64,000 nt of DNA from Rhyacophila brunnea. Taxonomy: Eukaryota > Arthropoda > Insecta > Trichoptera > Rhyacophilidae. Positions 1-11,006 of this stretch are shown piece after piece (within the stretch, counting starts at the first letter, position 1; every line of letters starts with the position of its first letter). The notes under the pieces are model-generated. The model was not told the DNA's origin and searched no databases. It saw only the letters and a program-made list of their open reading frames with translations. The stretch is taken from assembly GCA_022495005.1 (NCBI GenBank), contig JAGYXB010000560.1, positions 620,001 through 684,000 of the forward strand, read 5' to 3'. A program made the position numbers and the translations under genes.

Positions 1-451
1 ATGTTTACAACCGTTCGAAACACATAGCTATCTTTGGGGAGGTACCAAACGAATTCGCGCAACGGTAAGAAAACTATCCGTAGTGATGTCCCCATACCGG
101 TTTGCCGCATCGCCAGAGAGCCAATTGATAAATCGATTTACTATCACAATCTATCAACAGTAGACTATTCTATAATACGAGATAAATTCAACGTTGACTT
201 GAGTGTGGTCATTAAGGCAATTTCAATATACCAAAAGAAAAGTGATAATATGCCTACTTAAATGATGCTAATGTAATAGTATTATTCAAATTTAACCTGC
301 CTTTTAAAATAATATGTAGGTACCCAAAAGCGGCTATATTTTTAGTAACTTCGTTAGTCCGAATTATTGAAATAATGATGGTATTTTATGGTACTATGAC
401 AGTTTCACGGATAAATGAAAGGCTAATAATTTTTCAAATAAAAAATACAAG
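1..451. other. AT-rich start of window, no supported gene
   Basis: An open frame of 75 codons lies on the plus strand at 34-261 (N-terminus MGRYQTNSRN). It shows no domain, signal peptide or repeat that I recognise. It has no convincing upstream translation context and no homologous second copy in the window. It could be the end of an exon continuing from outside, but nothing decides this. The rest is ordinary AT-rich sequence. Confidence 0.3.
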
Positions 452-701
452 TGAACATACATAATTTTGAAAACACTTATGAGAAAATATATTATAACCA
501 ATAGTTGAAAAAAGTAAGACACTCGGCAGGAATCGAACCTGAATCTCTCAGGTTTCGCGCCCACGCAAATAGACCACTATGTTAAAGGTACCATACTTAA
601 TTACGACAATTTTTAACTAATGGCTCTTATAATTAATACTCTCTTAAGTGCTTTCTAAATATATATTTTCTCAGAAGTGTTTTCAAAATTATGTATGTTC
701 A
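452..701. mobile_element. Composite element: 41-bp inverted repeats around a tRNA-like core
   Basis: The arms at 452-492 and 661-701 are near-perfect reverse complements (about 40 of 41 bases; each begins TGAACATACATAATTTTG when read inward). Between them, on the minus strand, is a tRNA-like RNA polymerase III head with B-box GGTTCGATTCC (529-539) and a plausible A-box around TTTAACATAGTGGTC (about 570-585). The arm sequence also occurs alone at about 60.65 kb as part of repeat family C. The likely origin is a SINE nested in, or flanked by, two opposed family C fragments. It is not a functional tRNA gene because no cloverleaf closes. Confidence 0.6.
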
Positions 702-765
702 ATAATTAGAATGTTACATTCTTAAATCTTGTAAACTATTCGTTGAATAAAAATGTAATTAATTA
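655..765 (-). repeat. Interspersed repeat family C, copy 1
   Basis: Read on the minus strand this matches 60555-60705 over about 100 bases. The shared blocks are TTTTATTCAACGAATAG, then AAGATTTAAGAATGTAACAT, then the TGAACATACATAATTT arm. A shorter match lies at 19203-19250. No terminal repeats or coding potential are visible, so the family's class is undetermined; it may be the body or tail of a SINE. Confidence 0.55.
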
Positions 766-1592
766 AAAAATACAATATTTTGGACTTATCATAAATTGAT
801 CAGAGATCATAATATTAATCTATAACCCGTTGAGTTGGTATTAATATATCTTGTGCGAACCAGTTGATGTAAATTTGGCGGGCAACCTCTAAATACAGTC
901 GTTACCGGAAGCAGAGCCTATAATTTAGATCACAGCGATTCAGGCTTCACTGATCTTTTATTGTTGGTATTAAAAAGTTAGAGCTGTTTAAACTGTTAAA
1001 GCTGTATAGTAATAATAATGTATATTTGTAGCAACAGAATCTAGAACAGTTTTCTTACTAACAAACTAATACTTTCAGATAATTGGCAAAGTAAATCTTT
1101 GTAATAATGTGAATTAAGAATCGACTACAACAAACAAAAGCAAATGTTATATTATCTCTTCGTGAAAATATTTCTATGATGATAAAGTCAAGTAGGTACC
1201 TACCTAATGAATATAACATGTTGTTTTGTTAAGAAATTAATAATACATTATAAGGCGAGTAAAATAATGAATAGGCACATCTCAACTGAAGTGTTTACAA
1301 TAAATTGTTACAATATTGAAAATGCATTATTTGGGACTTTACTAAAATTATCTCGTCATAAATTATACTAATGGTTTTATAAATGCGTTTAAAAATTAAT
1401 AAATGTAAAAAATCTTAACACCACTGCACAGTTATGTACCGAAATATGACTATATTCTAAAACATTAGAGCGAGAGGTTTAAAAGAATACTATTTTATGT
1501 AATAAAAATACTTTATACAGTCATAAAATGTTTAAAATAAATATAAAGGATAATAAGGCTTCAAAATTATACAAATAGATTATCTACAACGT
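766..1592. other. AT-rich unannotated DNA
   Basis: No open frame, terminal repeat or RNA gene can be supported. It holds one exact GTAGGTACCTAC palindrome at 1192-1203. Confidence 0.4.
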
Positions 1593-1672
1593 TTAAGGTA
1601 TGTCCAGGAACATGCTTTGAAAATAGAAAAAAAGCTCCATTTTGACCCACGCTGAGCACGTTCCGCCCTTAA
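1593..1672. mobile_element. TTAA-flanked MITE, internally deleted copy
   Basis: It begins TTAAGGTATGTCC and ends TTCCGCCCTTAA. Its right half (AAAGCTCCATTTTGACCCAC and onward) matches the right arm of the complete foldback copy at 54890-55018. The left arm is diverged. Both ends lie at TTAA, the target used by piggyBac-like transposases, but no transposase is present and the superfamily is inference. Confidence 0.65.
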
Positions 1673-1702
1673 GAACGAGGGCAATGTATGCTCTTCTTCG
1701 AA

Positions 1703-1933
1703 TATGTTCGATTCTAATAGGATCATATGAACCTCCACATAGTGGAGGTTAGTATTAACACATTTTTTTACGAGAAATAGATGTCAGCCACTTGCTCAAC
1801 CGATTAGGTTCATATTCTGACTCATCCACAAATTGAAAAACAATATAAGTACTTGTAAGACCCAGGATTCGAACCTGGGACCCACGATGCTATAGGACAT
1901 AGGCCGATGCTTAAGCCGCGCGGCCAATGTGGG
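1703..1933 (-). repeat. tRNA-derived SINE family A, copy 1
   Basis: This is the best preserved of four copies. On the minus strand it starts with a tRNA-like head: A-box region TGGCCGCGCGGCTTAAGC, then GGTTCGAATCC as a perfect RNA polymerase III B-box. A body follows that shares CGAGAAATAGATGTCAGCC and CTTGCTCAACC with the other copies. The tail end carries a 9-bp perfect stem, AACCTCCAC/GTGGAGGTT. Other copies are at 10825-11006, 30871-31072 and 37723-37920. The head does not fold into a complete cloverleaf, so it is a SINE head and not a tRNA gene. Confidence 0.75.
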
Positions 1934-4146
1934 TATTGTATGTACGAGACTCATACGAATACGAATATTATTTAAGATATATGGCGATTTAAAATAAATA
2001 ATTAACTAATGAGGAGTCGATGATCATAAGGATCCAATGGCCAAATGCATGGTCAAAGTTAGATGCTCAAGTGGCATCAAGCAAGACAACCTTACACCGG
2101 CGACATAGTGTAATTAGGCTTGGGTTTGGGCGAACACCAGATCCAATCCATTCCAGAAATTGATGATTTTTTTAGGTGCCGTAAAAAACGAAATAGTTTG
2201 AATACCACTGGTCTAGCCGATAAATAATTAAAGAAGACATTGACGATATTCCATTGGTACGTAGGTGCATGATTTTTAATACTTATTTTATATGCTTATA
2301 ATTAATCAAGGCAGGCTGCTAAAGTATACGTCTGAAAAGTAATAATAACTATATCGAGAATTTAAACTTAAATGCACTGAGGCATATTAAGAGGGAAGTG
2401 CGGCTATTTAACGCCATGGGGCAAAACGTATCGCACCAAAGTTTTTCACTTTTCACCACATCGCTGGATCAAAGGCGAACCTCGCGCCTCTGAATAAGTT
2501 GATCCCCCTTGCATTAGCCCTGTCTACTCCGGTGAACGATTGCCTGCATTCAATCATTCCTAATGCATTCTTTATCAAAAAGTTACAAGCGTCTTCAACA
2601 TTACAATACTCAAATAAATATTATATTATTCGAATAATTCAACATGACAAAACTTTACAATTAAGTATAAAAACGTTATAAAGGCATCATAACAATACAA
2701 TTAAACATTATTTTTCTTAGAGCCTAGAAATGGATAATCCACTAACAAAAGTTTGCTAGACGAAAAGACAAATTTTACAAAGTAGATACATATTTTTAAC
2801 ATAACCATCTTATACTTTTCAGTATGTAGTCTCGATAATGCATATCATGAAAAGTCTGCCCGAGACTTTTAGTATTTTTTAATTAAAATTTTACCTTGAC
2901 GGCTTGAAAGTCGCAGTTCTGAGTATTATGCTATAGCATAGAAAATATGCAAATAATTTACGCTAATTAGGTGGATCGATTAGATGAAATAAATCTTGAA
3001 ACGTTCTAGTCTCCGCATCTATGCCGGCAAAAATAGAGAAAAAAGATTCAGTGCACTGTGTCGTCTATGTCAAATTGGCTATACTACCCTTGAGACGTGA
3101 GGAAGATTACAAAGACGAAGAAAATTCAAAGGTGCCAATTATAGTTAGCATGGTATAGATTTAAAAAGGTTTTTTTTAGAATGAGGCAATTTTCACTCAA
3201 ACCTCAATTCAGAAGTAAATCTCTCCTGTTTTCTTTACATCAAAATAAGGCAATAGTTGTTATATTGTGTAGCATTGAAAATCTCTGGTAAAATAAAGGG
3301 GGCCCGGATAAGGCTTTGCTAGACTGCACTTCACCCCGCTTCCTTAGCTCGATTTTTTATACGAAACTACCCCCTTGTCCAAAAAGTATCCAAAGAGTCT
3401 GAAACACTCGCGCAACTTTTACCCCGGCGTACCCACTTTGCATAACATCGAATGCAACGTTTGCTAAAAAAATGAAAAAGACCCAATTCAGTAAAGTGGC
3501 ATAGCAGAGCTGATAAAATAAATATATTTTTAATAATATTAATACTATTGATCGACGGTAGGTACTTGACACTTGATCCTTTACTTATTAGGTAGGTAAT
3601 ATGGTGTTTACGTACTTTTATTGTATTAATTTATTATATAAGCGAGAATTAACTGCATTCGTTGTCAGTGCATATTTAGCATTTAATTGGTGGGTGCGCA
3701 TAGTGCCCGATTCTGCCATTCTTAAGAGTTAGGAAACCTTTACAATACCCTCATCCAAATTGCCATTCGATATCGAAGAGTAATTTAAATACACATTCAG
3801 AAGATATATTATGTTTATCACAATACTCTATGTCTCTATTGAAAATGTAGTAAGGATAATATTACAAAATTATTTGCCTCTCTTTGGTTGAAACATTATT
3901 TCTTAAGAATCATATCAATACGGAGAGGTTTCGCCGATCCTCTTCAGAATCAATGATTCCATTAGTACGTAATAAATAATATTAGGTATCTACTAATTAT
4001 TTTGTGTTCCACTAAAACGTTAGCGACGTAATTCACGGCGTTGCTAAGTAATAACCAAGTAAATGCGTAATATCGCAGGAATTAATTTCGTATTTGTATT
4101 AGGTATAGATAGATCGACCGCTAGGTAAAGAAGGTTCGCTAGAATC
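1934..4146. other. AT-rich DNA, nothing supported
   Basis: Open frames at 2499-2681 (plus) and 3357-3572 (minus) show no recognisable domain. A somewhat GC-richer patch at 2395-2560 and another at 3300-3440 may be decayed repeats, but neither has a second copy in the window. No terminal inverted repeats were found. Confidence 0.35.
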
Positions 4147-4154
4147 CACGAGAC

Positions 4155-4795
4155 TAGGGATTCCAATCCCGGGATCCGGGGAAATAAAAGCGAAAATATA
4201 ACAGAAAAAATACTTTTAATAAAAAATAACTACATTAGAAATAAACTGAGTTTGAATGAAGTTTGATTTATACCCATGTGTAGGTAGCCGATTCATTTTA
4301 TTTTTTCACATAAATTATTAAAAGTGAGAAAGATTGGAAAAAACAATACTTCGCACTTTTAACAAAGTAATTCCACCATGATATCATACGTTTTACGGCA
4401 GTTTCATATTTGGCTGACTAATTAGATTTATGAAGCGGAAGGCCATAAGTACGCCATGATTATTTGCTTTACTATTTTAAATCTCGCTAATCCATTCATT
4501 AAGTCTTTACTATCAGAAACAGCAATCTCCTATTAAATTCACATTATTATTTATATTACAATATTATTTACTCCATTAAACTTATGTATTTTCCAAGATT
4601 GAACGTATGCAATATTAACAATAAATGTCTTAAATAGTATAAATTATACTAGATTTATTTTTGACCGATTTTATCAATGTTATTTGTAAATATAAAAATT
4701 TATATTAACATTTAAAAAAAATCCAATCCCGGGATTGTCAAATTGTAATCCCGAAATCCCGGGATCAGAATTTTGGCTCGGGATTGGATTCCCTA
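4155..4795. mobile_element. Non-autonomous hAT element with perfect 8-bp target duplication
   Basis: The element is 641 bp. The left end is TAGGGATTCCAATCCCGG and the right end is CGGGATTGGATTCCCTA, its reverse complement over the first 17 bases with one mismatch. It is flanked by a perfect 8-bp duplication CACGAGAC (4147-4154 and 4796-4803), diagnostic of hAT-type insertion. CCCGGGAT-type motifs recur just inside both ends (4167-4180, 4725-4735, 4750-4765) and look like subterminal transposase-binding sites. The interior is AT-rich and non-coding. This hAT group differs from the CAG-starting ones elsewhere in the window. Confidence 0.88.
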
Positions 4796-4803
4796 CACGA
4801 GAC

Positions 4804-5573
4804 TGAAGAACAAAGGGGGGCAAGACTACCAAAATAAAGAAGACGAATTCGCATAATACGCATTGTATCTACCTATAACTAAAATAATTTTATTTTTATC
4901 AATTTTTATAGCTGGTTGTTCATACATTATATGTTATTCGATAGATATCACAAAATAATGTGAAACGGTCTCTGCATCAACGCCAACTGGCTCCGTCCAC
5001 CAATGCGTATCAAAGCAGACGGGTTCTGGAACCTTCTTTACTTATCAGCGGAGTTGTATAGGTTTTGTTAATTCGTAGTTTGCAGACATTCACGACGCAT
5101 TTCGACGTATACTGATACATATTCACAGGACAAGCTGTACTTACAAACCCCAAAACATTGAAAAAATAATCACCGAACGGTTCATAGGCCAAGGTTTTCA
5201 AATAACTATGAATGTAGCAACAACAGATAACAATAATATTGTCAAATGACATCTTTGTTTAATTCTGAGAGCAGATCACCGTTCCCAATTGCCAATATTC
5301 TGTCTGGGTCATCAGCTCCCGTGACATGCAAAATTTAATACTTATACTATATATTATAGTAGATAAGGATTTTGTAAAAAATATATAATATATATACCTA
5401 ATAAACAGTTGATGATTTCAATTTAAAATTGATTATTTTTTTTAAATATATTCTACAAAAATGAATGTTTAATTTTGTCACTGTTCTGTTTTATCACGTC
5501 CTATTTTGTCCGGTTACCGCCAAATTAACGGGTATGTTTTTGGGCAAATGACGTGTTACAGTGAGTATTGTAA
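4804..5573. other. Unannotated AT-rich DNA
   Basis: An 80-codon minus frame at 5010-5252 has no recognisable domain. No RNA gene or terminal repeats are visible. Confidence 0.35.
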
Positions 5574-5653
5574 CTATTAGTAGACCATTTTTTATTCGCG
5601 CAAGCGCACAAAAATACAAATAAAAACACTGCCGTAAATCGGTCTACTATTAG
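5574..5653. mobile_element. Very short TIR element (tentative)
   Basis: The left end CTATTAGTAGACC and right end GGTCTACTATTAG are reverse complements with one mismatch, 80 bp apart. The interior is CpG-richer than the flanks. The short length and lack of a clear target duplication keep confidence low. Confidence 0.4.
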
Positions 5654-6717
5654 CTGGGTGAGGTGGGTATTCGATACTTTTCCCCCAATAGTTTGTTACT
5701 TGGGTATCGATACACCTAGCATACACAAGCACGCTACATAGTTATCATTTTATTTTGAACACCAATAAACTGTGATTTGTCGCATAAAATAAGACATTTT
5801 CGCAAGGGGGCCTCCAGACCTCAAAATCAAAATCCTCATCAATATCCGCCACTGTAATGTTGATACCCATCGATAGAATCAACGACTTCCGTAAAACAAG
5901 AAGTATAAGTACCTAGTCATGTTTCATAAGTGAATAACATTGTTACGTACCCTTAGCAGAATATGATGTGGCACCCTGTCGATAGACGAGGAGTAGTTGT
6001 TCGCATAAGTGCCTCCGCAAAACACTGCCTTCACTGAAAATTGATAAAGCACGTTTAATATCGTGAAAGCTTTTCTTTAGCAGGTACTAGATAACTAGAG
6101 TATGGTAGGAAAAACATCAGGGGTGTGGTTTAATATAACCTTGTTAGGAACTTTATTAGAAGGATAAAGTAAAATTAAAATTGGATTACGGCACAAGTAA
6201 GAAGGTGCCATTAATTTTCGTTTGAAGTAATGTAATGAAAGAATGATTATATTCACACTGTATACGCAATTACATTTAAAATATAGTAAGTACCTACTAA
6301 TATAGTTTCATTGTGTTTTAATATGCAAAAAAACTATAATTTTGAAGAATTTAAGATAAAAGATGTGCCTTTACAGTTTTTTTTCAAATAATATAATTTT
6401 TACTCATTCGAAATTGGCATAGAAAACACTAATCCCACCATGAATAGGTATCTAAAAATGGCCAAAATTACAGCACTTCGTGAAAGCTGTGACCGTATAC
6501 TTTTTATATTATCAATAGTATCATCATTATATTATACTTATTGAAAAATACCAACCCCAATTTTTCGGTAATTGAAATTGGATAAAAAAAAATATTAACA
6601 ATGTGCCCAGAATTGTACGTTCACACAGTTTCCATGGACATTCAAACACATTAAAAATAAACAATAGTATCCCTTATTATATATAGATAGACAAAAAATA
6701 ATTCGGTACAAGTCGGT
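5654..6717. other. Unannotated AT-rich DNA
   Basis: No gene is supported. The hAT-like start CAGGGGTGTGG at about 6118 has no matching right end nearby. Confidence 0.35.
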
Positions 6718-6719
6718 TA

Positions 6720-6881
6720 TGGGGAAGCCAGGCGGGAACCGAGCTAATAATTTTATTGTCATAGCCGATTTTAGCAAAATTCATAAATTTCAAGAATGAA
6801 AACCTAACCTAACCTTACCTAACCCAAAAAATAATCCAATATATCGGCTATTTTCAAAATGTGTTTGCGCTGGCTTCCCCA
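6720..6881. mobile_element. 162-bp TIR element carrying telomere-like CCTAA units
   Basis: The left end TGGGGAAGCCAG and right end CTGGCTTCCCCA are perfect reverse complements, flanked on each side by TA. A subterminal pair, AGCCGATTTTAGCAAAAT and ATCGGCTATTTTCAAAAT, is also inverted. At 6801-6825 the interior holds CCTAA-type units. TA flanks fit a Tc1/mariner-like or other TA-targeting transposase; the superfamily is inference. Confidence 0.65.
6801..6825. repeat. Short CCTAA (TTAGG) array
   Basis: Four to five units of CCTAA, one of them changed to CCTTA. TTAGG is the usual insect telomere unit. At this length chance or an interstitial seed are both possible. Confidence 0.6.
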
Positions 6882-7890
6882 TAAACTACTTCTACCAATA
6901 ATTCCGTACATTGATTGTTTTACCACAAAACCATTCAATATGTTGGGACGTAGATAGGTACCTACCTACTACCAATTTGAATGGTCTCCTTTATAATTTT
7001 GAATTATACTTTTACAATCAATTGAAATAATTACTCTAGTCGTAGTGGTTATAATCTGAATAACAATATAGCAATTTCAAAATTGGGAAATACATTTATA
7101 CAAATTTAATATTTTCGAGTTAAAATATAACGTATGAGTTAACAACTTGCCATAAGCCAAAAAATATAAATATTAAATCATGTTCTTAAAAGTCAACTAT
7201 TTGATAAATTGAACAATTTAAAACGCTACTGCGTACCTACATTCACATATTGTGGTTATACCATGTTTTAACATTACAGACAATATTGGTACCTAGTAGA
7301 GTTCCCACAAATTCTTTAGTGGAGCGAAGTATCTTTTAATAATATTGGGTCTTCTTGTAATAACGCCAGCAAAACAGATATTGTTTTACAGTTTTTATTT
7401 TCCACAAGATGCAAGAGAAAACAATTTACCGGTAAACTTTCAATAAACTCCTATATAAAAATAGGCAGGCATCCGGCCTTTTATATTAAAATTATATTAA
7501 GCTTTTAGAACATGGGTGTACGATGTAGAGCGTATAAACAGATATTAAATAATCTTGTGTTTTTCATTACATAGAAAATAGTTTGTACACATGCCAGGTT
7601 TTAGCTATGTACCTATTTCAGCAGATTTCATTGTTCTTATAGTTTAAATATTGTATCAACCCCATTTCAAAATTACGCCAGCATTATTGTTATGAATAAA
7701 AAGGAAACCAATGATATTTTCAAGCTTCCTATACCGTGATGAAATCTGGACCACCAGACTATAGAATATAGGAAAGTGAATGGGATAGGAAGAGAATCAG
7801 CGCGTTCTAGATATGAAGGAAAATACTTCGACTCGCTAACAACCATGCACACTAGAAGTTGTGATCGAAAAATAATCAGAATATGTCAAT
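6882..7890. other. Unannotated AT-rich DNA
   Basis: No coding, RNA or terminal-repeat signal was found. Confidence 0.35.
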
Positions 7891-7892
7891 TT

Positions 7893-8270
7893 TGAATTTC
7901 GAGAAATTAATCTTCCCATATCTTGAGAAATCGAGAAATAGTCACTAGGCTAAGCTACTGACCGCAACCGCGATGAATTTTAAAGAAAACGAATGGAATT
8001 TCTTAAGAAAATTAGATTTAGGTATATGTAAAAAAAAATGACCCTCGACGTTCATTCTGAATGGAATTTCATAAATTTCCTGTCATTTTTTTTTTTCGAC
8101 GATACGAGCTAAAAACGGTCAACTTGTCAATCTGAAAAAAAAATATGGCAAGATAATTGCAGGATCTAAAAAAATAGAAATAATTCGGCAAGAGAATATA
8201 ATATTTATTACCCGAGAGTTTCCAGAATTCTCGAGAAATAAAAAAAAAGATCTCGAGTTCTCGATAAATC
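7893..8270. repeat. Region with clustered TCTCGAGAAAT motifs
   Basis: Variants of TCGAGAAAT occur twice at 7897-7945 and four or more times, in both orientations, at 8210-8270. The two clusters are roughly inverted with respect to each other. This resembles the subterminal motif clusters of a hAT-type element such as the CCCGGGAT motifs at 4155-4795, but clean ends and a target duplication were not found. Confidence 0.35.
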
Positions 8271-8309
8271 AGAAATTCTAATATGCACAAATTGGAAAAG
8301 CTTGGCACC

Positions 8310-8480
8310 AAAGAACGTCTCCCGTCTACCTGAAAGAGACGCGTTCTTCAATTATTCGGACACATTGTTATGAGAGATCTGAGCAACCTGGAGAGGAGGG
8401 TTATTAGTGCTGACGTCTAAAAAAGAAAGTCGGAGCCACACCATGAGGAAAGCGACTGACTTAAGAAATGGCCGATACAA
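8310..8480 (+). pseudogene. Non-LTR retrotransposon ORF2 C-terminal fragment
   Basis: One frame from 8310 reads KERLPST, a stop, then RRVLQLFGHIVMRDLSNLERR, followed by a stop at 8418-8420. The pattern L-x-x-FGHI-x-x-RD ... NLERRV is typical of the region after the reverse transcriptase domain of insect non-LTR elements, where basic residues and an FGHI or LGH motif precede a GR-rich segment. At most 50 residues survive, with one internal stop and loss of frame downstream. A related scrap lies at 40690-40915. It is non-functional and 5'-truncated. Confidence 0.65.
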
Positions 8481-8490
8481 TCAGATTCAA

Positions 8491-9960
8491 TTCAATTCAA
8501 ATTCAATTTTTTTTATTTCAGGTACTTAAAGTGAACTTTACAAATTACAAATTTAAGACGTTCATAACATGACATTTTAAAACAAAAAAAAATAGTATTG
8601 ATACAGTTTAAAAAACAAAAATGATTAGTATCATAAAAACAGTATAGAGTAAATACAAAAAAATATAAACTAGATGCATGGTAGTAGGTACACCAAATGA
8701 GCTTGATAGATCCTATTTTAATGAGAGTAGGATCAGTCCAGATTGAAAGAGAATGTTGGCAACCCACAACGCCTATAAATGAAATGATTATTATCCAACA
8801 TACCCAAATAATATATACAATCGATTGAAGGATGGTACAAACTCGATTAAAATCAAAGTTACAACACTTTTTTTATAGTTATTCAAGAGTATTTTCTTGG
8901 AAGACCCATTCATATCAAACAATGCTTCATAATTTGAAAGGAATATACACGTTAATTTTACTACAATTTTTACGTCACTCGTATGAAATTTAACTAACAC
9001 TACTGAACAGTTTATTGCAAGATACTTCTCTAAAAATCAATATGACAAACTAATAAGCAGGCTTAGCAGCAGTCGGAAAAATGACTGACGATAAGCTAAG
9101 TGATTTTCAGTGGTACATGTGAATGTAAATTTGATTTCATTGTCCATTTGCTCTCCATCGAACGAGAAAATATGTTCATAATTGTATCATAAGCCTATCA
9201 CGGTAGGAATGGATGTAATTTTTACGATTATTGGACTATTAGTGATCCAATTAATTTGATAATTATTCCGCGATCACTTACTTATCATTTACGTAATTCA
9301 GCATGTTTAATAGCAGATAATAAAGGGAAAACCTCACAAACGTAATATGACTACTAAATAGCAAACAAAATGTCAGGTAAAACCGTGAAAATTATGAATA
9401 ATTTAGAAGTATTATAATAACTTCGCGAAGAAAATTACTACAATAAGAAAATCAAATATTATACGCAAATAGATGACGGGAAATCTGCCATGTTTTCTGA
9501 TATATTAAAGCAGTCGCAATATTGCCACGATGCTGAATAAATATTTCCTAAAGTTGAAAGCTAATTCCACTTTCATTCATTCATAATTACTTTGTCTCTT
9601 GTTTATGCGGAGGTGGAAAAACTGTCGGGTCGAGGAAAAGAAATTTCGTATCGTTTATTTTTAGATGCGATCAGGCGGGTTCAACATTAATCCACATGAA
9701 TTACTTACCCCACGCAGGTTTTTCGAGATTTCAAGTTTTTTTTTTCATTTCCATTTTCATCAATAAAATACATATTTCATAATATCATAATACCCATTTC
9801 ATATTTTACACGGGGACCTACTAAAATCGATTCAAATATTAAAAAACAAGGGTTCCAGTTAATGTTTCAATTCTGAGTTCTTGTAGAAGTTCCATGACCA
9901 AGTAATGGAAAAACTTACTTACAATGCTACAAGTACTTAACCTAGATTATCAATATGTGG
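8491..9960. other. Unannotated AT-rich DNA
   Basis: Minus-strand frames at 8513-8767 and 8791-9000 are rich in F, Y and I, as expected of translated AT-rich DNA, and show no domain. Nothing else is supported. Confidence 0.35.
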
Positions 9961-10221
9961 TATAACCAAGGCCTGAACAAAAACGATGCATGAGTGCGAG
10001 TGAGAAAGTATTCGGCACCTTTACAATCTCTGCGACACGCGCTAGAGTAAGATAAAAGGTCTACATATCTGTGAGCTAGTTTCCAAAAGTATCGCCATCA
10101 AATCGGGGCGAAACGCTTCACATAGCGTCGATAACTTGCGAGCTCGAGTTGCTAAAATTGATATTTGTTGTGTTAAACATAAAGTCAATGGTAAATATTT
10201 TTAGTTAATTAAGTAGGAAAG

Positions 10222-10292
10222 ATGGTTCTGTGTGTTGTCTTAAAATGTGGTAGCCGTACTGATAAGCAAGAAGATGGTATTACGTTTCATAT
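10222..10292 (+). CDS. Orphan first exon of a THAP zinc-finger protein (partial)
   Basis: THAP domains are sequence-specific DNA-binding zinc fingers of the C2CH type, found in host transcription regulators and in P-element-like transposases. Here an ATG in fair context (GAAAGATGG) opens a 23-codon frame, MVLCVVLKCGSRTDKQ and on to DGITFH. The first two zinc ligands are Cys4 and Cys9 (C-x4-C), and the FH signature that ends the first THAP segment sits at the exon's 3' edge. The frame runs without a stop into GTAAGT at 10293-10298, a consensus 5' splice site, splitting a codon after AT. Many THAP genes end an exon near this point. I found no following exon with the remaining C-x2-H ligands within the next 2 kb. 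It may be the first exon of a gene with a long intron, a gene duplicate fragment, or the start of a P-like transposon. Confidence 0.6.
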
Positions 10293-10298
10293 GTAAGT
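10293..10298 (+). promoter_or_regulatory. Consensus 5' splice donor after the THAP exon
   Basis: GTAAGT directly follows the FH codons of the THAP-like frame. It matches the animal donor consensus and stops the frame from reading into the in-frame stops of the following AT-rich DNA. Confidence 0.6.
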
Positions 10299-10824
10299 TG
10301 ATACATGTTCGTGATAATTAATTTGTATTTTATTATAGGTATATTTTAATATCTGTGACCTAGTGTTTCTTTAAAATAACTTAAATTATGGATATCTTTA
10401 TCTAATGGTTGCATTTTGACCGCTTAAAAATACTATATAACGTAAAAAAATAGAAAATTATATTTTAATTCTGAGCGTCTAGTGCGAGCACTTTGGGCGA
10501 GCACTAGCGAAATGGTCTATAGTCTCGAACATTTGTAGACGAATGCGTTCGCTCGCCCACAAACCAAACGCAAGGCACGCAGCTTCATTTAGCAATGCAA
10601 CGGGTGGCGTCTAGATGTATCTATAGTCTAAGGGTATAACCTACTCCTCTCTCATTACCTTCCACAGGGTAGAGAGCCATCTAGCAAGATTCCAATTTGA
10701 GATTGAGTGCATGTAATAACAGCAAGAATTCCAGCGAAGCCACATATGATATTTATTTATACAGTGATGGTTTAATAATTATTGCAAAAGAAAGAAATAT
10801 AATATTTGGTAACTTACTAGGTAG

Positions 10825-11006
10825 GTGCCTCCACATAGTGGATAATTTAACAAGATTTTTTTTTGTTTTTACGGGAAGTTGATCTCAGCTACTTGCTCAA
10901 CATATTAGCTACATACTCTAGGTCCAAACACACATTGAAAAAGCACATGAATTTACCAGACCTGGGATTAAAAGCTGATACGATACCGCTCAGCCATCGT
11001 GGGCGT
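10825..11006 (-). repeat. SINE family A, copy 2 (diverged)
   Basis: It shares CCTCCACATAGTGG, GTTTTTACGGGAAG, CAGCTACTTGCTCAAC and CCAGACCTGGGATT with copies 1, 3 and 4. The tRNA-like head is worn: the B-box has lost its TTCGA core. Two short plus-strand frames that overlap it are therefore not genes. Confidence 0.65.

Noticed and set aside
1859..1933. tRNA gene on the minus strand
   Set aside because: Good A and B boxes, but the arms do not close a cloverleaf and three more diverged copies share a long non-tRNA body, so it is a SINE.
6118..6140. Possible hAT left end CAGGGGTGTGG
   Set aside because: No inverted right end or 8-bp duplication within a plausible distance.
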